Source: DATDYW01 sp044375695 (GTDB lineage Bacteria; Patescibacteriota; Minisyncoccia; Phycocordibacterales; JAACPR01). Taken from it: DNA of 17,714 bases. Shown here piece by piece: positions 1 through 5,261 of this stretch (positions are counted from its first letter, which is position 1; every line of letters starts with the position of its first letter). The translations under genes and the position numbers were made by a program. A model generated the notes under the pieces. It was not told where the DNA came from, ran no database searches, and saw only the letters and a program-made list of their open reading frames with translations. The stretch spans positions 1-17,714 of the forward strand of contig JBILMG010000015.1 in NCBI GenBank assembly GCA_044375695.1. The letters are read 5' to 3'.

Positions 1-397
1 CGGTCACCTCTTCGGCAGCCGGAGCGGCCTCGACGGCGTCCGAGATGCTGATCATGGCCATGCGCATGCGCTTGGTGATCTCCTTCGCGGCCTTGCGGCG
101 CACGTGGTAGAGCTTGGCCTTGCGAACCTGAGAGCGCTTGGAGATCTCGATCTTATCGATGATCGGCGAGTAGAGCGGGAAAATCTTCTCGACGCCGTAG
201 CCACCCTGGTTGCGGCGAACGGTGAAGGTGGCGCCGGCTTCGGTGCCGTGCTTGCGGGCGATAACGAGACCCTCGAAAATCTGAATACGGGTCTTACCCT
301 TTTCCTGAATCTTCTGGTGGACGCGAACGGTGTCCCCCGAGCGGAGGTCGAGCGACTTGCGGGCGTCGGCGTTGGCGGACGTGAAGGTGATAGCCAT
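1..397 (-). CDS. rplS: 50S ribosomal protein L19 (5' part; 3' end outside window)
   Basis: L19 is a large-subunit protein at the 30S/50S interface. The minus-strand frame starts at the ATG at 395-397 (MAITFTSANADARKSLDLRS) and runs open to the window edge, so the stop lies outside. Typical L19 blocks are visible: SGDTVRVHQKI near residues 20-30, IQIFEGLVIARKHG near 38-51, FTVRRNQGGYGVEKIFPLYS near 57-76, and the KLYHVR segment near 97-102. After the usual L19 end there is an extra basic helix (KEITKRMRMAM) and an Ala/Glu-rich stretch (DAVEAAPAAEEV), so this protein has a C-terminal extension. There is no Shine-Dalgarno sequence before the ATG. A candidate promoter lies at 409-437. Identity is near certain; only the tail length is unknown. 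Confidence 0.96.
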   Translation of the reverse strand, partial: MAITFTSANADARKSLDLRSGDTVRVHQKIQEKGKTRIQIFEGLVIARKHGTEAGATFTVRRNQGGYGVEKIFPLYSPIIDKIEISKRSQVRKAKLYHVRRKAAKEITKRMRMAMISISDAVEAAPAAEEVT

Positions 398-408
398 AAG
401 CGGCAGGG

Positions 409-437
409 AGACTATCACACGCCTTTTTCGGCGGCAA
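409..437 (-). promoter_or_regulatory. Candidate promoter of rplS
   Basis: Read on the minus strand there is TTGCCG (432-437), a 17-nt spacer ending in TGA (extended -10 style), and TAGTCT (409-414). It lies 11 nt before the rplS ATG and just after the terminator of the gene upstream. Spacing is ideal, but both hexamers are imperfect. Confidence 0.4.
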
Positions 438-448
438 GGCAAAGGAAA

Positions 449-466
449 AGCCCCAAACTTGGGGCT
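449..466 (-). terminator. Terminator of the 56-aa ORF
   Basis: An AGCCCCAA/TTGGGGCT hairpin (8-bp stem, 2-nt apex by strict pairing) is followed on the minus strand by TTTTCCTTT. It overlaps the stop codon of the small ORF at 465. Confidence 0.65.
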
Positions 467-635
467 AGTGGGTCCGATCAAAGACCGTTTCGTCGTAATA
501 GGGCACCCCGCAAGCGGGGCCAGACGAGAAAGGCTGGTAGGCCTGACGGTGCGCCGAAGCGACAGCGTCGGCAAAATCAACCTTGTCGAGGAAGGCCGGC
601 ACGTCAGATGGGTATGTTTTTGGGCTTGTATTCAT
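465..635 (-). CDS. Small hypothetical protein, 56 aa
   Basis: I do not recognise this protein. From the ATG at 633-635 it reads MNTSPKTYPSDVPAFLDKVD and ends CGVPYYDETVFDRTH, with no membrane segment. It has two features of a real gene: ordinary composition for a soluble peptide, and a hairpin terminator placed exactly at its stop codon. An upstream TTG in frame (692) would add about 19 residues but is less likely than the ATG. No clear ribosome binding site is seen; an AAGGA lies too far upstream. It could still be a chance frame between two terminators. Confidence 0.42.
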   Translation of the reverse strand: MNTSPKTYPSDVPAFLDKVDFADAVASAHRQAYQPFSSGPACGVPYYDETVFDRTH

Positions 636-703
636 AGGGTCTAAAAGATTCCTTTTCACCGACGACAATACGCCGGCGGCAGAAGGTGTCAAAGAAAGGA
701 AAA

Positions 704-722
704 GCCCCGGGTAGACCGGGGC
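704..722 (-). terminator. Terminator of the 60-aa ORF
   Basis: GCCCCGG, 5-nt loop, CCGGGGC, followed on the minus strand by TTTTCCTTTC. It begins 9 nt past the stop of the ORF at 731-913. Confidence 0.75.
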
Positions 723-730
723 GGGACAGC

Positions 731-913
731 CTACTCGGCCTCGGAGGCCGCTTCGGGAGCCTCTTCGGCGGGGTCATCCTGGGCGACATCGTGCGGACGG
801 ATTTGCCCGTCCCCCACCGGCCGGGACATCGGAGCAAAAGTTGGGTGGTCGTGGGGATTGCCGCGGAGACCAGATCCGGCAGAGGTATTCGGCGAATAGT
901 GACGAGTGGACAT
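731..913 (-). CDS. Small hypothetical acidic-tailed protein, 60 aa
   Basis: Unrecognised. The frame begins at the ATG at 911-913 (MSTRHYSPNTSAGSGLRGNP). Its N-terminal two thirds are polar and rich in Ser, Pro, His and Gly. Its tail is strongly acidic (DDPAEEAPEAASEAE), with no membrane segment or zinc motif. It is probably disordered. A strong hairpin terminator follows the stop directly, which is the main evidence for expression. No Shine-Dalgarno sequence is seen. The acidic Ala/Glu tail resembles the end of the L19 extension next door, but this may be composition only. Confidence 0.45.
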   Translation of the reverse strand: MSTRHYSPNTSAGSGLRGNPHDHPTFAPMSRPVGDGQIRPHDVAQDDPAEEAPEAASEAE

Positions 914-1009
914 GGATAACTATTTGGTATTCGTTTGTCTTTTTTCCTGAACCTCTAAAGAGAGCGTTCAGCGCGGGAGCGTAGCACCCGCACCGGGAAC
1001 GTCAATGCG

Positions 1010-1765
1010 CTAGATCTGCGCAGCCGGGCAAAACTTGGCAACGGCGGCGGCGAAGTCTTCCGGTAGCGGCGCCTGGAAGGTTTGGCGCTCGGCGCCGTCA
1101 TCGAAAGAAAGCTCGCGCGCGTGGAGCGCTACCCGGCTAAAGCCGAGCGCCATCGGGCGGCGCGGCGCGTACAGGCGATCCCCCACCACTGCGTGGTGAA
1201 TGGCGCCGAGGTGCGTGCGAATCTGGTGCGTGCGGCCGGTCTTCGGCTCGGCGGACACGAGGATGAAAGCCTCTTCCTTGTTGCGAATCTTTTCGCGGAC
1301 GCGCGCCAGCACCTTCACGTAGGTCTCGGCCTCGCGGAGCTCGCCGCGCGCCATGGCGCCCGCGCGCTTACGGCGGAAATCGCCGCGGGATCGGCCAATC
1401 GGCATGTTCACATTGCGCTCGTCCTCGACCATATTGCCCCAGGCGAAGGCCAGGTAGCGCTTCGCCGTGCGGCGGTCTTTGAACTGCGCCTTGAGGTCCT
1501 CGAAGGCCTCCTGGGTCTTCGCGACCACCATCACGCCCGAGGTCTCGCGGTCCAAGCGATGCACGATGCCCGGCTTTTCAATAGCAGAGCCGTCGGCGCG
1601 CACAATCGGCTCCCCCACCCCGACAATCGACGGGTAGCGCGCCACGAGCCAGTCGCAGAGCGTCGGTTCCGCAGTCTTGCCGTCCGGGTGTACGACCAAG
1701 CCGCTCGGCTTCGCGACGACGAGCCAGCGATCGGTTTCGGCGATGAGGATGGGTTCGGGGTTCAT
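1010..1765 (-). CDS. RluA-family 23S rRNA/tRNA pseudouridine synthase
   Basis: This enzyme converts specific uridines in rRNA or tRNA to pseudouridine. The 251-aa protein carries the family hallmark HRLDRETSGV at residues 69-78, with catalytic Asp72. It also has the N-terminal block VVAKPSGLVVHP (16-27), KRYLAF near 102-107 and the C-terminal GRTHQIRTHL block. There is no S4 RNA-binding domain in front, so it is the short RluA/RluC-like catalytic form, and the exact target cannot be told from sequence. The ATG at 1763-1765 lies 7 nt after a TACTAA -10-like box, with no Shine-Dalgarno. It is a single-gene unit on the minus strand. The class is secure; the substrate is not. Confidence 0.93.
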   Translation of the reverse strand: MNPEPILIAETDRWLVVAKPSGLVVHPDGKTAEPTLCDWLVARYPSIVGVGEPIVRADGSAIEKPGIVHRLDRETSGVMVVAKTQEAFEDLKAQFKDRRTAKRYLAFAWGNMVEDERNVNMPIGRSRGDFRRKRAGAMARGELREAETYVKVLARVREKIRNKEEAFILVSAEPKTGRTHQIRTHLGAIHHAVVGDRLYAPRRPMALGFSRVALHARELSFDDGAERQTFQAPLPEDFAAAVAKFCPAAQI

Positions 1766-1772
1766 GGGAAAA

Positions 1773-1778
1773 TTAGTA
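1773..1778 (-). promoter_or_regulatory. -10-like box for the pseudouridine synthase gene
   Basis: TACTAA on the minus strand, 7 nt before the ATG. It implies a 5' leader of about zero nucleotides. No -35 is evident. Confidence 0.45.
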
Positions 1779-1793
1779 CGGTCAGGCTCAGAG

Positions 1794-1824
1794 AAAGAAA
1801 GCGCCAGCGATGGGCTCGCTGGCG
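1794..1824 (-). terminator. Terminator of the 72-aa gene
   Basis: CGCCAGCGA/TCGCTGGCG (9-bp stem, 5-nt loop, 1802-1824), followed on the minus strand by CTTTCTTTC. It starts 5 nt past the stop at 1830. Confidence 0.75.
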
Positions 1825-1829
1825 GAACG

Positions 1830-2048
1830 TTACTGGTTCTGGCGAAGGCGCTCGTAGAGCTCTCTCATGGCTTTGATGCCATCGGATGTGCCGTAGGTGC
1901 CGGCCAGCTCCTGCGCGGCGCGGAGGGCGACGACCTCTGGGTGCTCAGACAAGGCAGCCTCAGCCGTAACGAAGGTTGTGGCGGTGGGCTGCTGGTCGAT
2001 GTACTCGAACACGCCCGGGCCTCGCGATTGGGGTTGGTTGGAGTTCAT
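1830..2048 (-). CDS. Hypothetical protein, 72 aa
   Basis: Unrecognised small soluble protein from the ATG at 2046-2048 (MNSNQPQSRGPGVFEYIDQQ). The second half looks helical (EAALSEHPEVVALRAAQELA and IKAMRELYERLRQNQ). It has its own hairpin terminator and is the last gene of the accessory block that runs from the kinase. AAGGA lies unusually close to the ATG (1-2 nt), and a TAGTAG box lies 10 nt upstream, so the initiation mode is unclear. A start at the GTG of codon 12 is possible. Confidence 0.6.
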   Translation of the reverse strand: MNSNQPQSRGPGVFEYIDQQPTATTFVTAEAALSEHPEVVALRAAQELAGTYGTSDGIKAMRELYERLRQNQ

Positions 2049-2086
2049 TTCCTTTTTTCTACTATTTTTTCAAGAAAACGCAAGGT

Positions 2087-3169
2087 TTACGCCACCGTCT
2101 CGCCGAACCTCGGCGCGACCAGGGCCTTTCTCGACACCTCCTGCCCCGCGGCGGTGACCACAGAAACGAAGCGGGTCGGACGGTCACCAGACCGCATCAG
2201 CGACGCAAGGTCGGGCCCCGCGGCGACGGCCGCCTGCCTAACCAGGAAGGTCGAAACCGGGCGCTCGTCAGCCTCAGTCGCGAGCGCCCTTGCGGCTGCG
2301 GGACCCAGCTGATCAAAAATACTCTTCCTGAAGCCCGGGACGTCACGTCCCAACGTGAGCGCCAGGTGCGCCTGAGGATTCGCGGCAAAAGCGGCGTCCA
2401 CCGACTCGACCGAACCCGAAGCCATAGCCTCGGCCAAAGCCTCGAATCGAGCGTACGCAATTTTGGAGCCGTCACGCTCGGCCACCGCCTCTTCGACGGC
2501 GAGCACCGCGGCGAGCGCCTCGGGGTAAGCGTTCAGAACTTTCTGGTGCGCGCCAAAAACGTCTTCCGAAGAAATCTTCGCGCTGTCGACCGATGACTTC
2601 ACCTGCACGAAGCGGACCTCGTCGGCCAACCCGTCGACGCCGGTAGCGACCTCGACCAGGTCTACCTTCGCCATCACATCGAGCTCGACAGAGGAGAAGC
2701 GCCTCTCCCCCGCCCCGAGCGGGTGGCTGCGAATGTACTCAACCGTAGACCGAGCGCCGCGAGCAATATCCGCTAGCTTCTCGATACCTTTCAGGTCCGG
2801 CCTAGCCATAGCCAAAAACTCCTGCGTTTCCCGGATCAGGTCGTCGGGGCTTCCTTTGTACGTCTGGAAGGCGCTCTCGAGAGCGGTCTGCAGCAGGGCG
2901 CCGCCCCAGGTATCAACCTCGTCATCGACAACAACCCCATTCGCCGGATTGAGCAGCGCCATGCCGAGCGCCGAGCCCGGCCTCTTCTGGGTCACGCCTT
3001 CCGCCACCGCCGCGCCAAGCTGGCCGCCGCCCTCGTTGAGCTCTGCCCGGAACGGCTGGTTGCGGCGCTGATCGATGACAGGCACCCAGAGCTGCTCTGT
3101 CTGAGATTCGCTTCCTGCCCCCTCATTTTCTGGCAGAGAGAGGCCTGAGGGATTTTTTTCTGGATTCAT
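2087..3169 (-). CDS. Hypothetical 360-aa protein with PD-(D/E)XK-like patch
   Basis: Function unknown. A Gly/Glu-rich, probably flexible N-terminus (1-70) precedes a helical part. At residues 160-192 comes a nuclease-like patch: SVELDVMAKVDLVEV, then after a turn VRFVQVKSS. The arrangement E162/D164, D170 and Q189-V-K191 on two hydrophobic strands matches the PD-(D/E)XK fold in its Mrr-type Q-x-K variant. The rest (200-360) is Ala-rich helical, with no membrane segment. It has its own -10 box (CATAAT, 6 nt before the ATG) and lies behind the terminator of the kinase unit, so it is a separate transcript on the same strand. The nuclease link is an inference from one motif and could be chance. 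Confidence 0.7.
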   Translation of the reverse strand: MNPEKNPSGLSLPENEGAGSESQTEQLWVPVIDQRRNQPFRAELNEGGGQLGAAVAEGVTQKRPGSALGMALLNPANGVVVDDEVDTWGGALLQTALESAFQTYKGSPDDLIRETQEFLAMARPDLKGIEKLADIARGARSTVEYIRSHPLGAGERRFSSVELDVMAKVDLVEVATGVDGLADEVRFVQVKSSVDSAKISSEDVFGAHQKVLNAYPEALAAVLAVEEAVAERDGSKIAYARFEALAEAMASGSVESVDAAFAANPQAHLALTLGRDVPGFRKSIFDQLGPAAARALATEADERPVSTFLVRQAAVAAGPDLASLMRSGDRPTRFVSVVTAAGQEVSRKALVAPRFGETVA

Positions 3170-3175
3170 GAACCT

Positions 3176-3181
3176 ATTATG
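3176..3181 (-). promoter_or_regulatory. -10-like box for the 360-aa gene
   Basis: CATAAT on the minus strand (five of six bases of TATAAT), 6 nt before the ATG at 3169. No Shine-Dalgarno, which is compatible with a leaderless mRNA. Confidence 0.5.
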
Positions 3182-3205
3182 ACAAAACCCTGCGCCCGCC
3201 GCCCA

Positions 3206-3242
3206 AAAAGAAAAGTCGCGCTCGCGCTACCGCAAGGCGACT
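3206..3242 (-). terminator. Terminator of the kinase/81-aa unit
   Basis: Long imperfect hairpin at 3214-3242 (AGTCGC/GCGACT base, then about six further pairs with a one-base bulge and a G-U pair), followed on the minus strand by TTTTCTTTTT. It overlaps the stop codon of the 81-aa gene. Confidence 0.7.
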
Positions 3243-3486
3243 ACTCGGCGTGTGCGAACAAGAAGACGTGAACGTTACCCTCTTCAACCCGCTCGCTACC
3301 AATGTGCCGGTAGCGAGGGTCTTTGAGGAACTGGTCAGCGACGGCATCGTCGGCGACCAGAATCCCCTCGGTTTCAACATGGGATAGATCTTCGTCATTC
3401 ATTCTCCGAACCGCCTCGGCAATTTGCAGCCGAAATTCTTCGGTGCTGGCCTGCTGCTGGAGATTGAAGTTCATAGGGTTTTCCAT
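3241..3486 (-). CDS. Hypothetical protein, 81 aa
   Basis: Unrecognised. The sequence MENPMNFNLQQQASTEEFRL leads into a helix (IAEAVRRMNDEDL) and then alternating strands ending in a hydrophobic stretch (GNVHVFLFAHAE). It looks like a compact alpha/beta fold without membrane segments or Cys motifs. It begins 9 nt after the kinase stop and shares a terminator at its end, so it is very likely co-transcribed with the kinase and may be its partner or substrate (inference). A second ATG at codon 5 (MNFNLQQQ) is an equally good start. Confidence 0.68.
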   Translation of the reverse strand: MENPMNFNLQQQASTEEFRLQIAEAVRRMNDEDLSHVETEGILVADDAVADQFLKDPRYRHIGSERVEEGNVHVFLFAHAE

Positions 3487-3495
3487 TGTATTACT

Positions 3496-4344
3496 TTATT
3501 TTTTAGAACTGTCAATGTGCGCGCGGTACGCCTGGTACTCCCTAAGGTGAGCGCGAACCCCCTCTACGCACTGTTCGTCTGTCTTATCGAAGCGAAGCAC
3601 CGCCGGCCGGCCGTCTCGCGCGGTGAACTCTTCAACCTGGGGATCTGCGGAAGCGTTGGTGCCTCGGCCAAAATCGATGAGCCACGGATTCCCGGTTTCA
3701 AAATCGATCATGACGTTACGCGGCGCGATGTCGCGGTGGAAGATTCCGGCTTCGTTCATTTTTTTGACGAATGACAGGAGCCTGTCAGCGAAGACGTCCG
3801 CATCGAAACCCTCAGGGAGAGGGATTCCCTTGAATGCCATTTGCTCCAGGTTGCAGCCGGGTACCTGCTCCATCAAAAGAATGTCGTAGGAGTCGTTGAC
3901 CGCGTACCCTTCCCCATCTTCGGAGCCCGTAATGTGCAGCGTCCGGTAAACCGTCGGAGCCTTAACGAATTCGTCTTCGATTGCGGCTGCCCTGTTGGTT
4001 AGGTACGCCTCCATCTTGGGGGTGGTCGACCACGGCCGCTCGGCGCGGCGAGCGGCCTGCTCCCGATAGTCTTGGCGATACTTCTGCGGAACTTTTTCCT
4101 CCGTTCGAGCGGCTACGTCTCGTACCAAAGAAACTTTCTGGCAGAAGCGCTTATCCCTCATAGAAAAACTGAATACACGCCCAACGGCGCCCTCTCCAAG
4201 AAAAAGATCGGGGCGTTCGAGCAGCGCGAGCGTGTCCCTAATCAGGTGCCGGTCAGATCGCCCCTCGAGGGTCTCCGGCGACACGTGCGCCTCCTGACGG
4301 AAACCGTCTCTTTCGTGGGAAACCGCAACAGATTCGATGCTCAT
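3496..4344 (-). CDS. Hanks-type Ser/Thr protein kinase-like protein
   Basis: A cytosolic eukaryote-like kinase of 282 aa with no membrane segment or sensor domain. Kinase landmarks in order: glycine-rich loop LGEGAVGRVF (49-58), candidate ATP lysine K70 in CQKVS, a long basic insert (80-118), hinge MEQVPG (158-163), catalytic loop HRDIAPRNVMID (203-214) with Asp205 and Asn210, and the DFG motif in WLIDFGRG (221-228). The C-lobe is short: only about 55 residues follow DFG, so it is closer in size to RIO/Bud32-type atypical kinases than to full Pkn kinases. The ATG lies 6 nt after TAGTAT and 17 nt past the 3' end of tRNA-Val. An 81-aa gene follows in the same unit. Kinase fold is clear; target is unknown. 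Confidence 0.85.
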   Translation of the reverse strand: MSIESVAVSHERDGFRQEAHVSPETLEGRSDRHLIRDTLALLERPDLFLGEGAVGRVFSFSMRDKRFCQKVSLVRDVAARTEEKVPQKYRQDYREQAARRAERPWSTTPKMEAYLTNRAAAIEDEFVKAPTVYRTLHITGSEDGEGYAVNDSYDILLMEQVPGCNLEQMAFKGIPLPEGFDADVFADRLLSFVKKMNEAGIFHRDIAPRNVMIDFETGNPWLIDFGRGTNASADPQVEEFTARDGRPAVLRFDKTDEQCVEGVRAHLREYQAYRAHIDSSKK

Positions 4345-4350
4345 ACGACA

Positions 4351-4356
4351 ATACTA
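4351..4356 (-). promoter_or_regulatory. -10 box for the kinase gene
   Basis: TAGTAT on the minus strand, 6 nt before the kinase ATG and only 5 nt past the tRNA-Val 3' end. The same hexamer serves tRNA-Leu and tRNA-Ser. Confidence 0.5.
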
Positions 4357-4361
4357 CCAGG

Positions 4362-4434
4362 TGCGCCCTGAGAGATTCGAACTCCCGACCCACCCGGTGT
4401 AAACGGGTTGCTCTACCAACTGAGCTAAGGGCGC
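4362..4434 (-). tRNA. tRNA-Val(UAC)
   Basis: 73-nt cloverleaf. The acceptor GCGCCCT pairs with AGGGCGC with discriminator A, the anticodon stem is ACCCG/CGGGT with loop TTTACAC (anticodon UAC), and the T-arm is GGGAGTTCGAATCTC-like. The bases after the discriminator are CCT, so CCA is not encoded and must be added. No hairpin terminator follows; the kinase promoter begins within 5 nt. Confidence 0.96.
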
Positions 4435-4442
4435 GCCCGGAC

Positions 4443-4471
4443 ACCTTACCAAACAGATTCGCCGGCTGGAA
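4443..4471 (-). promoter_or_regulatory. Candidate promoter of tRNA-Val
   Basis: TTCCAG (4466-4471), 17-nt spacer, TAAGGT (4443-4448) on the minus strand, 8 nt before the tRNA. It is back-to-back with the tRNA-Leu promoter. Confidence 0.35.
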
Positions 4472-4478
4472 CCTCCCT

Positions 4479-4507
4479 TTGATAGAGAGCCCTCGCCGCG
4501 CTAGTAT
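4479..4507 (+). promoter_or_regulatory. Promoter of tRNA-Leu
   Basis: TTGATA (4479-4484), exact 17-nt spacer, TAGTAT (4502-4507), 23 nt before the tRNA 5' end. This is the best sigma70-type promoter in the window. Confidence 0.7.
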
Positions 4508-4530
4508 CCCCGCCAGATGCTCCCCTGCTT

Positions 4531-4615
4531 GCCCAAGTGGCGGAATTGGTAGACGCGCAACGTTCAGGTCGTTGTAGGGTTTATCCCTGTGGAGGTTCGA
4601 GTCCTCTCTTGGGCA
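4531..4615 (+). tRNA. tRNA-Leu(CAG)
   Basis: 85-nt class II tRNA. The acceptor GCCCAAG pairs with CTTGGGC with discriminator A, the anticodon stem is CAACG/CGTTG with loop TTCAGGT (anticodon CAG), the variable arm is long, and the T-loop is TTCGAGT. CCA is not encoded (CAA follows). Its last 8 bases form the foot of a perfect inverted repeat that continues downstream. Confidence 0.96.
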
Positions 4616-4660
4616 CAAAGAAACACACCCGCCCTGCGGGTGTGTTTCTTTGTGCCCAAG
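4608..4660 (+). repeat. Perfect inverted repeat/terminator that includes the tRNA-Leu 3' end
   Basis: Two 25-nt arms (4608-4632 and 4636-4660) match perfectly around the 3-nt loop CCT. The inner part (AAACACACCCGC / GCGGGTGTGTTT, then CTTT) is an ordinary terminator. The outer 8 nt of the left arm are the tRNA acceptor strand and discriminator, so the right arm carries an antisense copy of them. Confidence 0.9.
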
Positions 4661-4778
4661 AAGCGGGGCGCCTGCGCGCCTCGCGTGAGGGCTCGAACGG
4701 CCGGAGCGTTACGAGGCGTTGCGCCGAGTCGCGAGGCGGGGCCGCAGCTTCCTCTGCTTCGGCGCGAGGAGAGACGTG
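4661..4778 (+). repeat. tRNA-linked GC-rich element, copy A (after tRNA-Leu)
   Basis: No gene is seen here. The order is: a 24-nt hairpin unit beginning AGCGGGGCGCCTGCGC (from 4662), a degenerate antisense T-arm (GAGGGCTCGAAC, 4686-4697), the block GAGCGTTACGAGG (4704-4716), the small hairpin GGCG-TTG-CGCC (4715-4725), GCGAGGCGGGG (4731-4741), and the tail GCGCGAGGAGAGACGTG (4762-4778). Each block has a counterpart after tRNA-Ser and/or tRNA-Arg(GCG). The 24-nt unit matches the tRNA-Ser copy except at a few positions that mostly keep the pairing. Function unknown; the limits are set by similarity only. Confidence 0.65.
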
Positions 4779-4844
4779 ACTCGAGCCTGAACCCTGAGCT
4801 TAGAGGGCCTGCAGGATTTTTAATTGTGCCAGAACACGCCATAC

Positions 4845-4850
4845 GATACT
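4845..4850 (+). promoter_or_regulatory. -10-like box for the HNH gene
   Basis: GATACT, 9 nt before the GTG at 4860. The same spacing as TATACT before pilM and before the four-TM gene. It supports the GTG at 4860 over the TTG at 4824. Confidence 0.4.
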
Positions 4851-4859
4851 GTTTCGGCT

Positions 4860-5183
4860 GTGCCTTACAAGGACAGAGAAACTCTCTACCGGGCGCAAAA
4901 GCGACACCGAGAGCAGGTGCGTGTACGTCTGTTCGAATTCTTGCGAGGCAAAAGGTGCGCAGATTGCGGAGAGGCTGACCCGATAGTTTTAGAATTTGAT
5001 CACATCGACCGGTCCTCGAAATTCAAGACAGTCGCAAAAATGCTTTCTGGTCACTACTCCTGGGTATCTATCCAGAAAGAAATCAGCAAGTGCGAGATTC
5101 GGTGCGCAAACTGCCACCGAAGGAAAACCTACGCTGAGTTGGGAGGTTTCGGAATCAAAGCCCCTGTAGTTAAACGGATATAA
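4860..5183 (+). CDS. Small HNH-endonuclease-like zinc protein overlapping tRNA-Arg
   Basis: 107 aa from the GTG (MPYKDRETLYRAQKRHREQV). A basic N-terminal helix precedes a CxxC pair (C33, C36), the FDHID core with D47-H48, and a second zinc pair CANCH (C82, C85, H86). This is the layout of small phage-type HNH nucleases, and MPYKD is a typical start in that group. A longer version from the TTG at 4824 (AGGA 7 nt upstream) is possible. The last seven codons (APVVKRI) and the stop lie inside the tRNA-Arg gene; codon 101 starts exactly at the first tRNA base. The C-terminus is therefore written by tRNA sequence, as expected if the gene arrived by insertion at the tRNA. Whether it cuts DNA is not shown. 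Confidence 0.8.
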   Translation: MPYKDRETLYRAQKRHREQVRVRLFEFLRGKRCADCGEADPIVLEFDHIDRSSKFKTVAKMLSGHYSWVSIQKEISKCEIRCANCHRRKTYAELGGFGIKAPVVKRI

Positions 5184-5231
5184 CTGCGGACTTCTAAGCC
5201 GCTGTTCGAGGTTCGACTCCTCGCGGGGGCA
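5160..5231 (+). tRNA. tRNA-Arg(UCU)
   Basis: 72-nt cloverleaf. The acceptor GCCCCTG pairs with CGGGGGC with discriminator A, the anticodon loop is CTTCTAA (UCU), and the T-arm is CGAGG/CCTCG with loop TTCGACT. The pair next to the anticodon loop is an A-G mismatch. No CCA is encoded. It lacks its own clear promoter and may be read through from the HNH gene, whose stop lies in its D-arm. Unlike three other tRNAs here it has no antisense copy of its 3' end. Confidence 0.94.
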
Positions 5232-5237
5232 CAAAAG

Positions 5238-5261
5238 AAAAGCGGCCTCGGGGCCGCTTTT
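5238..5261. terminator. Bidirectional terminator between tRNA-Arg and the pilus cluster
   Basis: AAAAGCGGCC, 4-nt loop, GGCCGCTTTT: a perfect 10-bp stem with A-tract and T-tract on both sides. It closes the tRNA-Arg unit (plus) and the pilM-pilN-pilO unit (minus). Confidence 0.85.

Noticed and set aside
914..1009. Weak hairpin GCGGG...CCCGC downstream of the pseudouridine synthase gene
   Set aside because: Only a 5-bp core with a 9-nt loop and no T-tract directly after it; not enough to call a terminator.
1082..1876. Plus-strand frame opposite the pseudouridine synthase gene
   Set aside because: Arg/His/Ala-rich shadow of a gene with intact catalytic motifs on the minus strand; it also crosses a terminator.
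4362..4390. Possible att duplicate of the tRNA-Val 3' end bounding the accessory block
   Set aside because: I searched by eye for a second copy of the tRNA-Val end between 900 and 4300 and saw none.
4253..4618. Minus-strand frame reading CPREDSNLH across the tRNA-Leu/tRNA-Val pair
   Set aside because: This peptide is a known type of spurious product from antisense tRNA genes; the same happens at 4989-5234 (CPREESNLE).
4608..4660. Inverted tRNA copies as simple assembly fold-back artefacts
   Set aside because: A fold-back would copy the flank without limit and without change. Here the copies stop at different points, are split by a shared hairpin unit in two cases, and differ at inner positions. 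Not fully excluded without read data.
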